Notes: generated by a model from the sequence alone, not told the origin. Shown: positions 1 to 7,141, numbered from the stretch's first letter. The stretch is DNA of 20,452 nucleotides from Chryseobacterium gleum (GCA_945878835.1 CAMCUG010000008.1:1-20452); one strand, 5' to 3'. Numbers and translations: made by a program.

Positions 1-259
1 CTACGGCTTTGAAATCTGCAATGTATTTCTCCGGTTGAACAATCATCAAGTGCACATCCAATGGCTTCTTTGCATGTTTCTTCAATGCTTTAACGACTGG
101 CATTCCGAATGAAATGTTCGGAACAAACACCCCATCCATTACATCTACATGAAACCAATCAGCAGCAGAATCATTGATCATCTCAATATCACGCTGAAGA
201 TTTGCAAAATCGGCCGATAAAACCGACGGTGCAATAAGAACTTCGTTTACTTTTGACAT
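1..259 (-). CDS. rpe: Ribulose-phosphate 3-epimerase, N-terminal part (cut by window edge)
   Basis: Interconverts D-ribulose 5-phosphate and D-xylulose 5-phosphate in the cytosolic pentose phosphate pathway. I translated 86 codons from the ATG at 259-257; the reading frame runs off the left edge, so about the last 60% of the usual 215-225 residues is missing. The visible part starts MSKVNEVLIAPSVLSADF and has the family's first TIM-barrel strands: APSVLSADF (10-18), HVDVMDGVFVPN (37-48) and DVHLMI (68-73). H37, D39 and H70 sit where the family binds its metal ion. The gene is divergent from coaE with only 45 bp between them. A TATCTTTG box ends four bases before the ATG, so the mRNA may be leaderless. 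The identification is firm; only the missing C-terminus is unseen. Confidence 0.95.
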   Translation of the reverse strand, partial: MSKVNEVLIAPSVLSADFANLQRDIEMINDSAADWFHVDVMDGVFVPNISFGMPVVKALKKHAKKPLDVHLMIVQPEKYIADFKAV

Positions 260-263
260 GCTG

Positions 264-271
264 CAAAGATA
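264..271 (-). promoter_or_regulatory. -7 promoter element (TATCTTTG) of rpe
   Basis: On the minus strand TATCTTTG matches the Bacteroidota -7 consensus TAnnTTTG exactly. No good -33 TTTG lies 17-23 nt upstream. The final G is four bases from the rpe ATG (TTTGCAGCATG), so transcription would start at or just before the start codon. Confidence 0.6.
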
Positions 272-304
272 CATTTCGTTTTGTTAGCTTGAATTATTTT
301 TTCT

Positions 305-913
305 ATGCAAGTCGTTGGAATAACTGGAAATATTGGATCGGGGAAATCTACCATCGCACGGGCCTTCACTGCGTTAGGAATTCCTGCATTCAATTCCGAT
401 GACGAAGCCAAAAAAGCATACTCCATTCCTTCCATTCAAATTGAAGTTAGAGAAATTCTAGGTTCTTCGAAAGGTCCGAAGGAAGGTCCTGCGGAAGATA
501 TCCATTTAGACTTTTCGAAAGGCACTTGGAAATCTGAAATCGCAGCTATTATTTTCTCGGACGAAGAAAAAAGGCTTCGTCTTGAAAAGCTCATTCACAC
601 TTACGTTCGAAATGAGTTCATTCGCTGGAAAGCCACTCAAAACTCGAAATACGTTATTCGTGAAGCCGCCTTAGCCAATTCCTTTCAACAAGAAAATTGC
701 GATTGGTTAATTGAAGTAATTGCAGATAAAGAAGCGCGATTGAACCGTGTAACTCAGAGAAGCGGACTAACTGAAGAAGAATTCAATAAGCGTGATGCAC
801 TTCAACTTCGGAACGAGTCTTACCCCTCCAATAAAGTTTTTGCTGTTTCGAACAATTCCAGTGATCGGGTACTTCCGGAAATACTAAAAATTCACGAGCA
901 ATTGTCAGCCTAA
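305..913 (+). CDS. coaE: Dephospho-CoA kinase
   Basis: Phosphorylates the 3'-hydroxyl of dephospho-CoA with ATP, the last step of coenzyme A synthesis, in the cytosol. The 202-residue product has the P-loop GNIGSGKST near the N-terminus (residues 8-16), followed by the conserved acidic NSDDEAKKAY stretch that corresponds to the D-x-D/A region of CoaE. The later segments WLIEVIADKEARLNRVTQRSG and EEEFNKRDALQ match the lid and C-terminal part of the family. The usual length is about 195-210. A somewhat unusual Gly/Pro/Lys-rich insertion (SSKGPKEGPAED) sits around residues 55-66. It is divergent from rpe and is the first gene of a rightward run. The ATG at 305 begins MQVVGITG, the standard family start. 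No convincing own promoter was found. Confidence 0.93.
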   Translation: MQVVGITGNIGSGKSTIARAFTALGIPAFNSDDEAKKAYSIPSIQIEVREILGSSKGPKEGPAEDIHLDFSKGTWKSEIAAIIFSDEEKRLRLEKLIHTYVRNEFIRWKATQNSKYVIREAALANSFQQENCDWLIEVIADKEARLNRVTQRSGLTEEEFNKRDALQLRNESYPSNKVFAVSNNSSDRVLPEILKIHEQLSA

Positions 914-926
914 GGAGTTTTTCCTT
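912..926 (+). other. Short hairpin at the coaE stop codon
   Basis: AAGGA-GTTTT-TCCTT gives a 5-bp stem starting in the coaE TAA. It is weak and has no T-tract after it, so it is at best an attenuating element. Confidence 0.25.
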
Positions 927-944
927 CAGCGTAATTAACAACTC

Positions 945-973
945 AGCATTGAAAACCATGTAAATTCAATGTT
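945..973. other. Intergenic inverted repeat between coaE and the micro-ORFs
   Basis: CATTGAA (947-953) and TTCAATG (965-971) are perfect complements around an 11-nt loop. A G-T and an A-T pair extend the stem to nine pairs. It lies in the 111-bp gap 914-1024, where I see no gene. There is no T-run, so it is not a standard terminator. An RNA fold or a protein-binding site are both possible. Confidence 0.35.
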
Positions 974-1024
974 CAGGGTTGCAAAGAAATCACTCCTTTT
1001 GAAAAACACTTAGCCACAAGCATT

Positions 1025-1099
1025 ATGGATGTTCGTACTAAAAAATGGGTTTTATTCACACTCTCGATTGTTAGCGTTTATCTTTTCGTTTTTAATTGA
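1025..1099 (+). CDS. Possible 24-residue single-span membrane micro-protein
   Basis: The frame ATG GAT GTT CGT ACT ... TTT AAT TGA encodes MDVRTKKWVLFTLSIVSVYL followed by FVFN. A short positively charged start (R4, K6, K7) precedes a hydrophobic stretch of about 15 residues, as in a single transmembrane helix. Its TGA shares an A with the ATG of the next small ORF (TGATGA), a classic coupling arrangement. I know no family for it. The frame is open upstream to about 953 but holds no ATG, GTG or TTG there. A longer +2-shifted frame (1029-1259) overlaps it but also invades the next gene, so I prefer this reading. Whether it is translated cannot be shown from sequence alone. Confidence 0.4.
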   Translation: MDVRTKKWVLFTLSIVSVYLFVFN

Positions 1100-1212
1100 T
1101 GAGATCAAAATTCAAAGAGTTCTATTCAGAGTATTTTCCTTGGTTCGTAGATGTCTGGTATTATTTAGTGATAATCGTCGTTTTTATTGTCTGTGCAATT
1201 ATTTGGTTGTAA
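1099..1212 (+). CDS. Possible 37-residue single-span membrane micro-protein
   Basis: The ORF from ATG 1099 to TAA 1210-1212 encodes a polar, aromatic N-terminal half (MRSKFKEFYSEYFPWFVDVW) followed by YYLVIIVVFIVCAIIWL, a strong transmembrane helix that runs to the C-terminus. The layout resembles bacterial small membrane proteins that modulate larger partners, but I recognise no family. Its start overlaps the stop of the preceding micro-ORF by one base. The next gene's ATG follows 12 nt after its stop, so it fits between its neighbours without overlap. Its hydrophobic composition and exact fit make it more convincing than the upstream one. It could also be the second half of a two-helix protein split by the TGATGA junction. 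Confidence 0.5.
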   Translation: MRSKFKEFYSEYFPWFVDVWYYLVIIVVFIVCAIIWL

Positions 1213-1224
1213 TTTTGAGTGACA

Positions 1225-1821
1225 ATGGCTCAAAGCAATTTTTACTTCATAGCACTTAAGCCCAGTCTTCCTGAGGAACTCGCTACGCGTGCAATTCAAG
1301 GGAATTTGCTTTTTCCTAAAAATTCAGAAGCAGTTGTAAGGCCCGTTTATCTGCCGCTTTCATTTCAGTTTAATACTAATGACGATGGAATTTTCGAATT
1401 AGGAAATGCGCTACAAAAATCGTTATACAGCTTGCCTAGCTTTACCATTACTCTCAAAAACATTGTCTTCAATCCGCTATTCAAGCAAATTTCTATTCAA
1501 CCCCAAGCATCTGATGAACTTCTTGAGTTATCGGGAAAAATAATAAACGCTTTGTTGGAGTGGAATAATTTCGATCATTCACCTGTCGCGTTTGAGTTCC
1601 CGAAAGCTGAAGTAGCGATTGCACGAAGCAATTGGAGTGTCGCCAATTTCGAAGAAGCAAAATCAAAAGCACTTGCACTTCAATTAGAACAATCTTGGAC
1701 CATTGAAACCGTTTCCATGATGGAATGGACCGAACATGGATGGCATGAAAAATTCTTCTTCCCTTTAGAGGACCAAAGATTACTTCGTAATCATTCCAAT
1801 ACTATCTTGCAAGACAAATAA
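1225..1821 (+). CDS. 2H-phosphoesterase-like (LigT / 2'-5' RNA ligase fold) protein lacking both catalytic histidine motifs
   Basis: The 198-residue product follows the layout of LigT/2H proteins: N-terminal strand FYFIALKPSLPEEL (6-19), a first motif region RPVYLPLSF (39-47), helix then PSFTITLKNIVFNP (71-84), a strand and helix ending ELLELSGKIINALLEW (98-113), a second motif region PKAEVAIARSNW (126-137), and a terminal WTIETVSMMEW ... FFFPL. Active members need two H-x-T/S motifs. Here the first reads V-Y-L and the second A-E-V, and there is no His anywhere near either, so hydrolase or ligase activity looks lost. The fold assignment is from motif spacing and is an inference. The start could instead be GTG 1219 (two residues longer). 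It sits 12 nt after the micro-ORF and 11 nt before the MFS gene, so it is probably co-transcribed with them. Confidence 0.6.
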   Translation: MAQSNFYFIALKPSLPEELATRAIQGNLLFPKNSEAVVRPVYLPLSFQFNTNDDGIFELGNALQKSLYSLPSFTITLKNIVFNPLFKQISIQPQASDELLELSGKIINALLEWNNFDHSPVAFEFPKAEVAIARSNWSVANFEEAKSKALALQLEQSWTIETVSMMEWTEHGWHEKFFFPLEDQRLLRNHSNTILQDK

Positions 1822-1829
1822 GTCTTGCA
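1808..1829 (+). promoter_or_regulatory. Intercistronic hairpin spanning the stop codon, 3 nt before the MFS start
   Basis: TGCAAGAC (1808-1815) and GTCTTGCA (1822-1829) are perfect complements, with loop AAATAA that contains the stop codon of the 2H-like gene. The MFS ATG follows at 1833. In mRNA this could modulate coupling or initiation of the transporter gene. TCTTGCAAGA (1805-1814) is itself a perfect palindrome, so a protein-binding site is an alternative. No T-tract follows, so it is not a terminator. Confidence 0.5.
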
Positions 1830-1832
1830 TTC

Positions 1833-3077
1833 ATGCCAAAGTCATTCGATAAAAAATTAAGCCTTACCATTTTGGTGGCATCCCTTGGATATTTTGTAGA
1901 CATCTACGACCTTCAGCTCTTCAATATTGTCAGCAAAGAAAGCTTAAGAGGAATAGGCATCACCGATGAAAACCTCATTAAAACCTACGACTACAGTCTT
2001 TTTCTATGGCAAATGTCGGGCATAATTCTAGGCGGACTTATCTGGGGAGTTTTAGGTGACAAACGTGGAAGAAAGAAAATACTTTTCGGTTCAATACTCA
2101 TTTATTCATTAGCCAATATCGCAAACGCATTCGTAACAAATGTTGAAGCCTATTCTATTATTCGATTCATCACAGGAATTGGCCTAGCCGGAGAGCTTGG
2201 TGCTGCTGTGACACTCATCAACGAATCCATGTCGAAGGAAAAACGAGGCATAGGCACAATGATCATAGTAACTATGGGTGCGCTTGGAGCAGTCGCGGCT
2301 GTTGGTATTCACAAGCTTCACTTCACCATGCTCGGACTTGAATCGTGGCAGATGTCTTACATCATTGGCGGCTGTTTAGGTCTTGTTCTTTTATTCATGC
2401 GCTTCAAAACATTTGAAAGCGAAATGTTCGCTAAGGTGGAAAAACAAAACGTTCAGCGCGGAAATTTCTTCATGCTTTTTAAAACAAAAGACCGCCTCTT
2501 ACGATATCTTTCCTGCATTGCAATTGGCCTACCCGTTTGGTTTTGTGTGGGACTGCTTATTAAATTTTCAGAGAAATTCGCTACAGTGCTTGAAGTGGAC
2601 GGAGCCATTGATCCAACGACTTGTATAATCTTTTGTTACCTCGGACTTTCTGTGGGTGATCTCATTTCAGGATTCATTAGCCAATTCATGAAAAGCAGAA
2701 AAAAAATCATCTTCTTCTATCTTGGAACAACAATAATCATCAGCTTGTACTTCTTGCTTGTTCATCATCATTCTGTTAATACATTTTATGCTCTCGCTGC
2801 GTTACTTGGAGCTACCACTGGCTATTGGGTGCTGTTCGTTTCCAATGCAGCTGAGCAATTCGGAACAAACATTCGGTCTACAGTTGCCTCTACTGTTCCG
2901 AACTTCGTGCGGGGATCTACCGTTCCAATAGTCTTAACCTTCAAATACATAGAACCTACTTTCGGAGTAATTAATAGTGCTTTACTCATTGGCGGAGTAA
3001 CCATTTCTATTGCCATAATTGCCCTAGCCTATCTCCCCGAAACCTTTGGAAAAAACCTAAACTTTATCGAAGAATAA
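1833..3077 (+). CDS. Major facilitator superfamily transporter
   Basis: Inner-membrane secondary transporter of 414 residues with about 12 hydrophobic segments. The loop after helix 2 has the MFS signature GDKRGRKK (75-82). Helix 4-5 contains RFITGIGLAGELGAA and INESMSKEKRGIG, which resemble the sugar-porter and metabolite:H+ symporter branches. The C-terminus ends LPETFGKNLNF, a sugar-porter-like PET motif. The substrate cannot be told from the sequence. The gene follows the 2H-like gene by 11 nt and precedes the prolyl oligopeptidase lipoprotein by a single base, so they are very likely one transcription unit. Uptake of a product of that peptidase is one inference; export is equally open. 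ATG 1833 is chosen because it lies right after the upstream stop and gives the usual short cytosolic start before helix 1. Confidence 0.88.
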   Translation: MPKSFDKKLSLTILVASLGYFVDIYDLQLFNIVSKESLRGIGITDENLIKTYDYSLFLWQMSGIILGGLIWGVLGDKRGRKKILFGSILIYSLANIANAFVTNVEAYSIIRFITGIGLAGELGAAVTLINESMSKEKRGIGTMIIVTMGALGAVAAVGIHKLHFTMLGLESWQMSYIIGGCLGLVLLFMRFKTFESEMFAKVEKQNVQRGNFFMLFKTKDRLLRYLSCIAIGLPVWFCVGLLIKFSEKFATVLEVDGAIDPTTCIIFCYLGLSVGDLISGFISQFMKSRKKIIFFYLGTTIIISLYFLLVHHHSVNTFYALAALLGATTGYWVLFVSNAAEQFGTNIRSTVASTVPNFVRGSTVPIVLTFKYIEPTFGVINSALLIGGVTISIAIIALAYLPETFGKNLNFIEE

Positions 3078-3078
3078 A

Positions 3079-5211
3079 ATGAGAAATTATTTCATACTCG
3101 CATGCATAACATCAATTGTTGCGTGCAAACAAGAAAACGTCGTTATGCAAATTCAACAACCCCAAAATAAAAACATTCAAGACACAACTTTCGATTTCTT
3201 TGGGAACAAAGTTCACGATTCGTTCTACGGTCTTGAAGACGATGGAAGTGAACGCACCATGCAATGGGTGAAAGATGAGCAAGCGCTTACCGAAAAATAT
3301 TTAAGTAGCGAAAAAATGCGCATCGATATTCGCGAGCGCTATACTTCCATTTTCAATTTTGAAAAAGTAAGTGCTCCCGATAAGCATGGCGATTATTATT
3401 TTTTCTGGAAGAACACCGGCCTTCAGCCGCAAGCCGTTTGCTATGTAAAAAAAGGGATGCGAGGTGCTGAAAGAGTTTTTATTAATCCAAATACACTAGA
3501 TCCAAAAGGACTTACGACATACAGTTTGCTCGACTCAAACGATGACAATACCCTAATGGCCGTCGCGGTTAGCAAGGCGGGTAGCGATTGGAGCAATATT
3601 CATATTTTCAATATTGAAACCGGAGTGGAAGTTGAAGCACCTATTGAATGGGTGAAGTTCAGCGGAGCTTCTTGGTTCGGAAGTGGTTTCTTCTACAGCC
3701 GATATCCAGCACCTTCTGAAGACGAAGTTCTCAGCGGAAACAATATGAATCATGCTGTATATTATCATGCACTTGGAACAATACAGGATGCCGACAAGCT
3801 AGTTTACGAAGACAAAAAAAATCCCACCTATTACAACAACGCCGGCCTAAGTGAAGACAAACGTTACTTGTTCATTACCTCAGCGCCCGGAACAGATGGC
3901 TACGCCGTTTATTTCAAGGACATCGCCAACGGCGGAATGAACTTTAATCCGCTATTCACAGACTTAAGTCATCACAGTTCTGTGGTTGAAGTCGCTATCG
4001 ATGGTGAACTAATTGTCCTCACAGATGTCGACGCTCCGAACTACCGATTGGTGAAAGTGAATCCAGCGAATCCAAATCCGAAAAATTGGAAAACAATTAT
4101 TCCTGAAAACAAGCGATTGTTGGAAGGTGTTTCCACCTGCGGTGGAGAATTATTCCTTCATTACCTCAAAATGGCAAACACAGAAATTGAAGCCTGTGAC
4201 TATGAAGGAAAGAACATCAAGAAAATAACGCTCCCCGATGGAACCGGCACCGCAAGCGGATTCTCAGGAAAGCGTCAAGATAAATCTTGCTACTTCACCT
4301 TCACATCATTCACCTACCCCGGTGTCATCTATTCATTCAACGTAGAAGATTTAACCTACGGTGAATATCACAGACCTTCGGTCGATTTCAACATGAACGA
4401 TTATGAAAGCAAACAAGTTTTAGTCACGTCGAAAGACGGAACACAAGTGCCCCTATTCCTCGTTCACAAAAAAGGACTTGTGTTAGACGGAACCAACCCA
4501 ACATTGCTCTACGGATACGGCGGATTCAATATTTCACTCACACCTTCATTCTCTTCCTCTCGATTAATTCTCCTTGAACAAGGCGGGGTATTCGCCATGG
4601 CAAACCTTCGTGGAGGAGGGGAATTCGGAGAGAACTGGCACAAAGGCGGAATGCTCTTCAACAAGCAAAATGTCTTCGACGACTTCCTAGCCTGCGCCGA
4701 TTACTTAATCGTAAACAAATACACTTCAACAAAAAAATTAGGCATCGAAGGCGGATCAAACGGCGGACTTTTAGTCGGCGCCTGCATGACTCAGCATCCC
4801 GAAAAATTCGCTGTTGCGTTTCCTGCTGTTGGTGTGTTAGACATGCTTCGCTACCACCACTTCACAGTAGGAAAAGGATGGATTCCCGAATACGGAAACG
4901 CCGACGAGTCGGAACAAATGTTCGGTTATCTCAGAGGTTACTCACCATATCATAATTTAAAACCGAACACGAACTATCCTGCAACAATGGTCATGACTGC
5001 TGACCACGACGACCGCGTAGTGCCAGCGCATAGCTTCAAATTCGCTGCTATGCTACAAGAATGTACAACGCATGAAAGACCTGCGCTCATTCGCATTGAG
5101 ACAAGTGCTGGACATGGCGCTGGAAAAAGTACGGAGCAAATCATTGCTGAACAAACCGATAAATGGACCTTCTTCTTCAAAAATATTGGACACAATTATT
5201 CCTTGAAATAA
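3079..5211 (+). CDS. Prolyl oligopeptidase family (S9A) serine peptidase, lipoprotein
   Basis: Cleaves short peptides after proline. The 710 residues equal the length of the classical enzyme: a seven-bladed propeller (about 75-430) followed by an alpha/beta hydrolase domain. The catalytic triad can be placed as S560 (in GGSNGG), D644 (in ADHDDRVVP) and H679 (in AGHGAGKS). YGYGGFNISLTPSF and ANLRGGGEFGENWH are also typical S9A blocks. The N-terminus is a lipoprotein signal: hydrophobic residues 5-15 then the lipobox I-V-A-C16, so the mature enzyme should be membrane-anchored in the cell envelope, most likely facing the periplasm. The gene starts one base after the MFS stop. Function in peptide use is inferred from family and context. 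No missing key residues seen. Confidence 0.93.
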   Translation: MRNYFILACITSIVACKQENVVMQIQQPQNKNIQDTTFDFFGNKVHDSFYGLEDDGSERTMQWVKDEQALTEKYLSSEKMRIDIRERYTSIFNFEKVSAPDKHGDYYFFWKNTGLQPQAVCYVKKGMRGAERVFINPNTLDPKGLTTYSLLDSNDDNTLMAVAVSKAGSDWSNIHIFNIETGVEVEAPIEWVKFSGASWFGSGFFYSRYPAPSEDEVLSGNNMNHAVYYHALGTIQDADKLVYEDKKNPTYYNNAGLSEDKRYLFITSAPGTDGYAVYFKDIANGGMNFNPLFTDLSHHSSVVEVAIDGELIVLTDVDAPNYRLVKVNPANPNPKNWKTIIPENKRLLEGVSTCGGELFLHYLKMANTEIEACDYEGKNIKKITLPDGTGTASGFSGKRQDKSCYFTFTSFTYPGVIYSFNVEDLTYGEYHRPSVDFNMNDYESKQVLVTSKDGTQVPLFLVHKKGLVLDGTNPTLLYGYGGFNISLTPSFSSSRLILLEQGGVFAMANLRGGGEFGENWHKGGMLFNKQNVFDDFLACADYLIVNKYTSTKKLGIEGGSNGGLLVGACMTQHPEKFAVAFPAVGVLDMLRYHHFTVGKGWIPEYGNADESEQMFGYLRGYSPYHNLKPNTNYPATMVMTADHDDRVVPAHSFKFAAMLQECTTHERPALIRIETSAGHGAGKSTEQIIAEQTDKWTFFFKNIGHNYSLK

Positions 5212-5228
5212 CACTCCGGAAATAAGAC

Positions 5229-5236
5229 TATCTTTG
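5229..5236 (+). promoter_or_regulatory. -7 promoter element (TATCTTTG) of the ABC-F gene
   Basis: TATCTTTGCACCCC has a perfect TAnnTTTG. A partial -33 element (CTTG, 5202-5205) is 23 nt upstream, at the end of the prolyl oligopeptidase gene. The leader to the GTG at 5257 would be about 15 nt. Confidence 0.6.
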
Positions 5237-5256
5237 CACCCCAAAATTACACCGCC

Positions 5257-6876
5257 GTGCTATCAGTAAACAACCTTTCGCTTCGTTTTGGAAAACGAGC
5301 ATTGTTCGAAGAAGTAAACCTAAAATTCACGCCAGGCCATTGCTACGGTGTCATAGGCGCGAACGGTGCCGGTAAATCTACTTTCTTAAAAATACTTTCA
5401 GGGGAAATAGATCCAACAACTGGAAAGGTTGTAATGGATGCTGGTGTGCGCATGAGTGTGCTAAAGCAAAATCACTTTGAATTCGATGAAGTTCCTGTAT
5501 TGCAAACAGTGCTTATGGGAAACCGCAAGCTTATGGATGTTATGCAAGCGAAAGATGCCATTTATGCGAAAGAAGATTTCTCTGATGCAGATGGCGTGAA
5601 AGCCGCTGAGTTAGAGAACATTTTTGCTGAAATGGATGGCTGGAATGCTGAAAGCGATGCAGCTCAATTGTTAAGTAATTTGGGCATTGCAGATCATTTG
5701 CACACCGACTTAGTTCACACCCTAAGTGGAAAAGAAAAAGTTCGTGTATTGCTTGCTCAAGCCTTATTTGGTAATCCAGAAATATTGTTGCTCGATGAGC
5801 CGACGAATGACTTAGATGTCGAAACCATTGCTTGGTTGGAAAACTTCTTGGCCGATTTTCAAAATACAGTAATCGTTGTATCTCACGACCGTCACTTTTT
5901 AGATGCAGTGTGCACCAACATCGTTGACATCGACTTCAGTAAGATTCAACTTTACACAGGAAACTATTCGTTCTGGTACGAGAGCAGTCAATTGGCTGCG
6001 CGTCAGAGAAGCGATCAAAATAAAAAGACGGAAGACAAGCGCAAAGAACTTCAAGAGTTCGTAGAACGCTTCAGTGCCAACGCTTCCAAATCGAGACAAG
6101 CAACAAGTCGTAAAAAATTATTGGATAAACTTGTTATCGATAACATTCAACCGAGCACTAGAAAATATCCAGGTATTATTTTCAAACCCGAGCGCGATTG
6201 CGGTGATCAAATCTTGCGCGTTGAAAATCTTTCAAAGGTTAATCCAGATGGAAGCGTACAGTTTGAAAATGTAGAATTCACCTTAATCAAAGGCGATAAA
6301 GTAGCTGTTCTTTCAAAAGATCATTCCGCAATTACTTCATTCTTTCAAATCATTAACAATTTGGAAGAAGCAACCACAGGAACGGTTGAATGGGGAAGCA
6401 CAATCACAACTGCCTACCTTCCAAACAACAACGAAGACTTCTTCAAATCTGATGACAATCTCATCGATTGGTTGCGTCAGTTTTCAGTGGATAAGGATGA
6501 AACTTATGTCCGTGGTTTCTTAGGAAAAATGCTGTTCAGTGGTGAGGAAGTTCTAAAGAAATGTACTGTCCTTTCAGGAGGAGAAAAAGTACGCTGCATG
6601 GTCTCTCGTATGATGCTCGCCAATGGAAATTGTCTGATGCTAGATGAACCAACGAACCACCTCGACCTGGAATCAATTACAGCGTTTAACAACGCCATGA
6701 AAGATTGGAAGCACAATGCTTTATTCACTTCACATGACCACGAGTTTACGGAAACAGTTGCGAATAGAATTATTGAAATTACTCCGAAAGGAATAATTGA
6801 TAAGCGAATGTCTTACGACGAATATCTGACAAACGAGCAAGTAAAAGAAACGAGAAAGAATTACTACGGTTTATAG
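5257..6876 (+). CDS. ABC-F family ATPase (YbiT-like)
   Basis: Soluble twin-ATPase protein; ABC-F members act on the ribosome, in translation or antibiotic protection, and have no membrane domains. The 539 residues align in order with E. coli YbiT. NBD1 has Walker A GANGAGKST (34-42), signature LSGKEK (156-161) and Walker B LLLDEPTNDLD (177-187). The linker holds FSANASKSRQATSR, typical of the YbiT branch. NBD2 has signature LSGGEK (439-444) and LMLDEPTNHLD (460-470), but its Walker A reads LSKDHSAITS (352-361) and lacks the glycines and the lysine. NBD1's signature has K159 in place of the second Gly. Start GTG at 5257 gives MLSVNNLSLRFG, the standard family start; an ATG is not available there. 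It has its own promoter, and its stop overlaps that of the convergent nfu gene. Confidence 0.93.
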   Translation: MLSVNNLSLRFGKRALFEEVNLKFTPGHCYGVIGANGAGKSTFLKILSGEIDPTTGKVVMDAGVRMSVLKQNHFEFDEVPVLQTVLMGNRKLMDVMQAKDAIYAKEDFSDADGVKAAELENIFAEMDGWNAESDAAQLLSNLGIADHLHTDLVHTLSGKEKVRVLLAQALFGNPEILLLDEPTNDLDVETIAWLENFLADFQNTVIVVSHDRHFLDAVCTNIVDIDFSKIQLYTGNYSFWYESSQLAARQRSDQNKKTEDKRKELQEFVERFSANASKSRQATSRKKLLDKLVIDNIQPSTRKYPGIIFKPERDCGDQILRVENLSKVNPDGSVQFENVEFTLIKGDKVAVLSKDHSAITSFFQIINNLEEATTGTVEWGSTITTAYLPNNNEDFFKSDDNLIDWLRQFSVDKDETYVRGFLGKMLFSGEEVLKKCTVLSGGEKVRCMVSRMMLANGNCLMLDEPTNHLDLESITAFNNAMKDWKHNALFTSHDHEFTETVANRIIEITPKGIIDKRMSYDEYLTNEQVKETRKNYYGL

Positions 6877-7140
6877 CGCAGTGGTCGGCTCTTCAATTTC
6901 TTGAGAAAGAGCAACGACAGTTTTAATTTCTGGAACAGCAGATTTAATTGCTGCTTCAACGCCTGCCTTCATCGTCATATGCGACTTGCTGCAGCTTGTG
7001 CACGCACCTGTCAACTCCACTATTACAGTCATTTCAGGAGTCACTTCCTTCAACTCAATTCCGCCACCGTCTGCTTCCAAATAAGGCCGGATGGAATTGA
7101 GCGCTTCGTTCACACGTTGAAACAATGAATCTAGTAACAT
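6871..7140 (-). CDS. NifU C-terminal-type Fe-S cluster carrier (Nfu)
   Basis: Small scaffold/carrier that passes Fe-S clusters to target proteins. The 89 residues form one Nfu domain: VNEALNSIRPYLEADGGGIEL (residues 10-30), then GACTSCSKSHMTMKAGVE with the cluster-binding C47-x-x-C50. I chose the ATG at 7140 (MLLDSLFQRV) because it is one base after the mrp stop (TAA-T-ATG) and begins where the domain begins. A longer frame from 7194 would run 18 codons into mrp with an untypical sequence. The tight coupling to mrp points to joint work in Fe-S delivery. The final six bases are shared with the convergent ABC-F gene (TTATAG carries both stop codons). Confidence 0.9.
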   Translation of the reverse strand: MLLDSLFQRVNEALNSIRPYLEADGGGIELKEVTPEMTVIVELTGACTSCSKSHMTMKAGVEAAIKSAVPEIKTVVALSQEIEEPTTAL

Positions 7141-7141
7141 A

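Noticed and set aside
1029..1259. 76-residue frame between coaE and the 2H-like gene
   Set aside because: It overlaps the next gene by 35 nt and its sequence has no recognisable shape. The two micro-ORFs in other frames fit the gap better and look like membrane proteins.
6504..6728. 74-residue minus-strand frame inside the ABC-F gene
   Set aside because: It is the antisense of conserved ATPase motifs and has no family features of its own.
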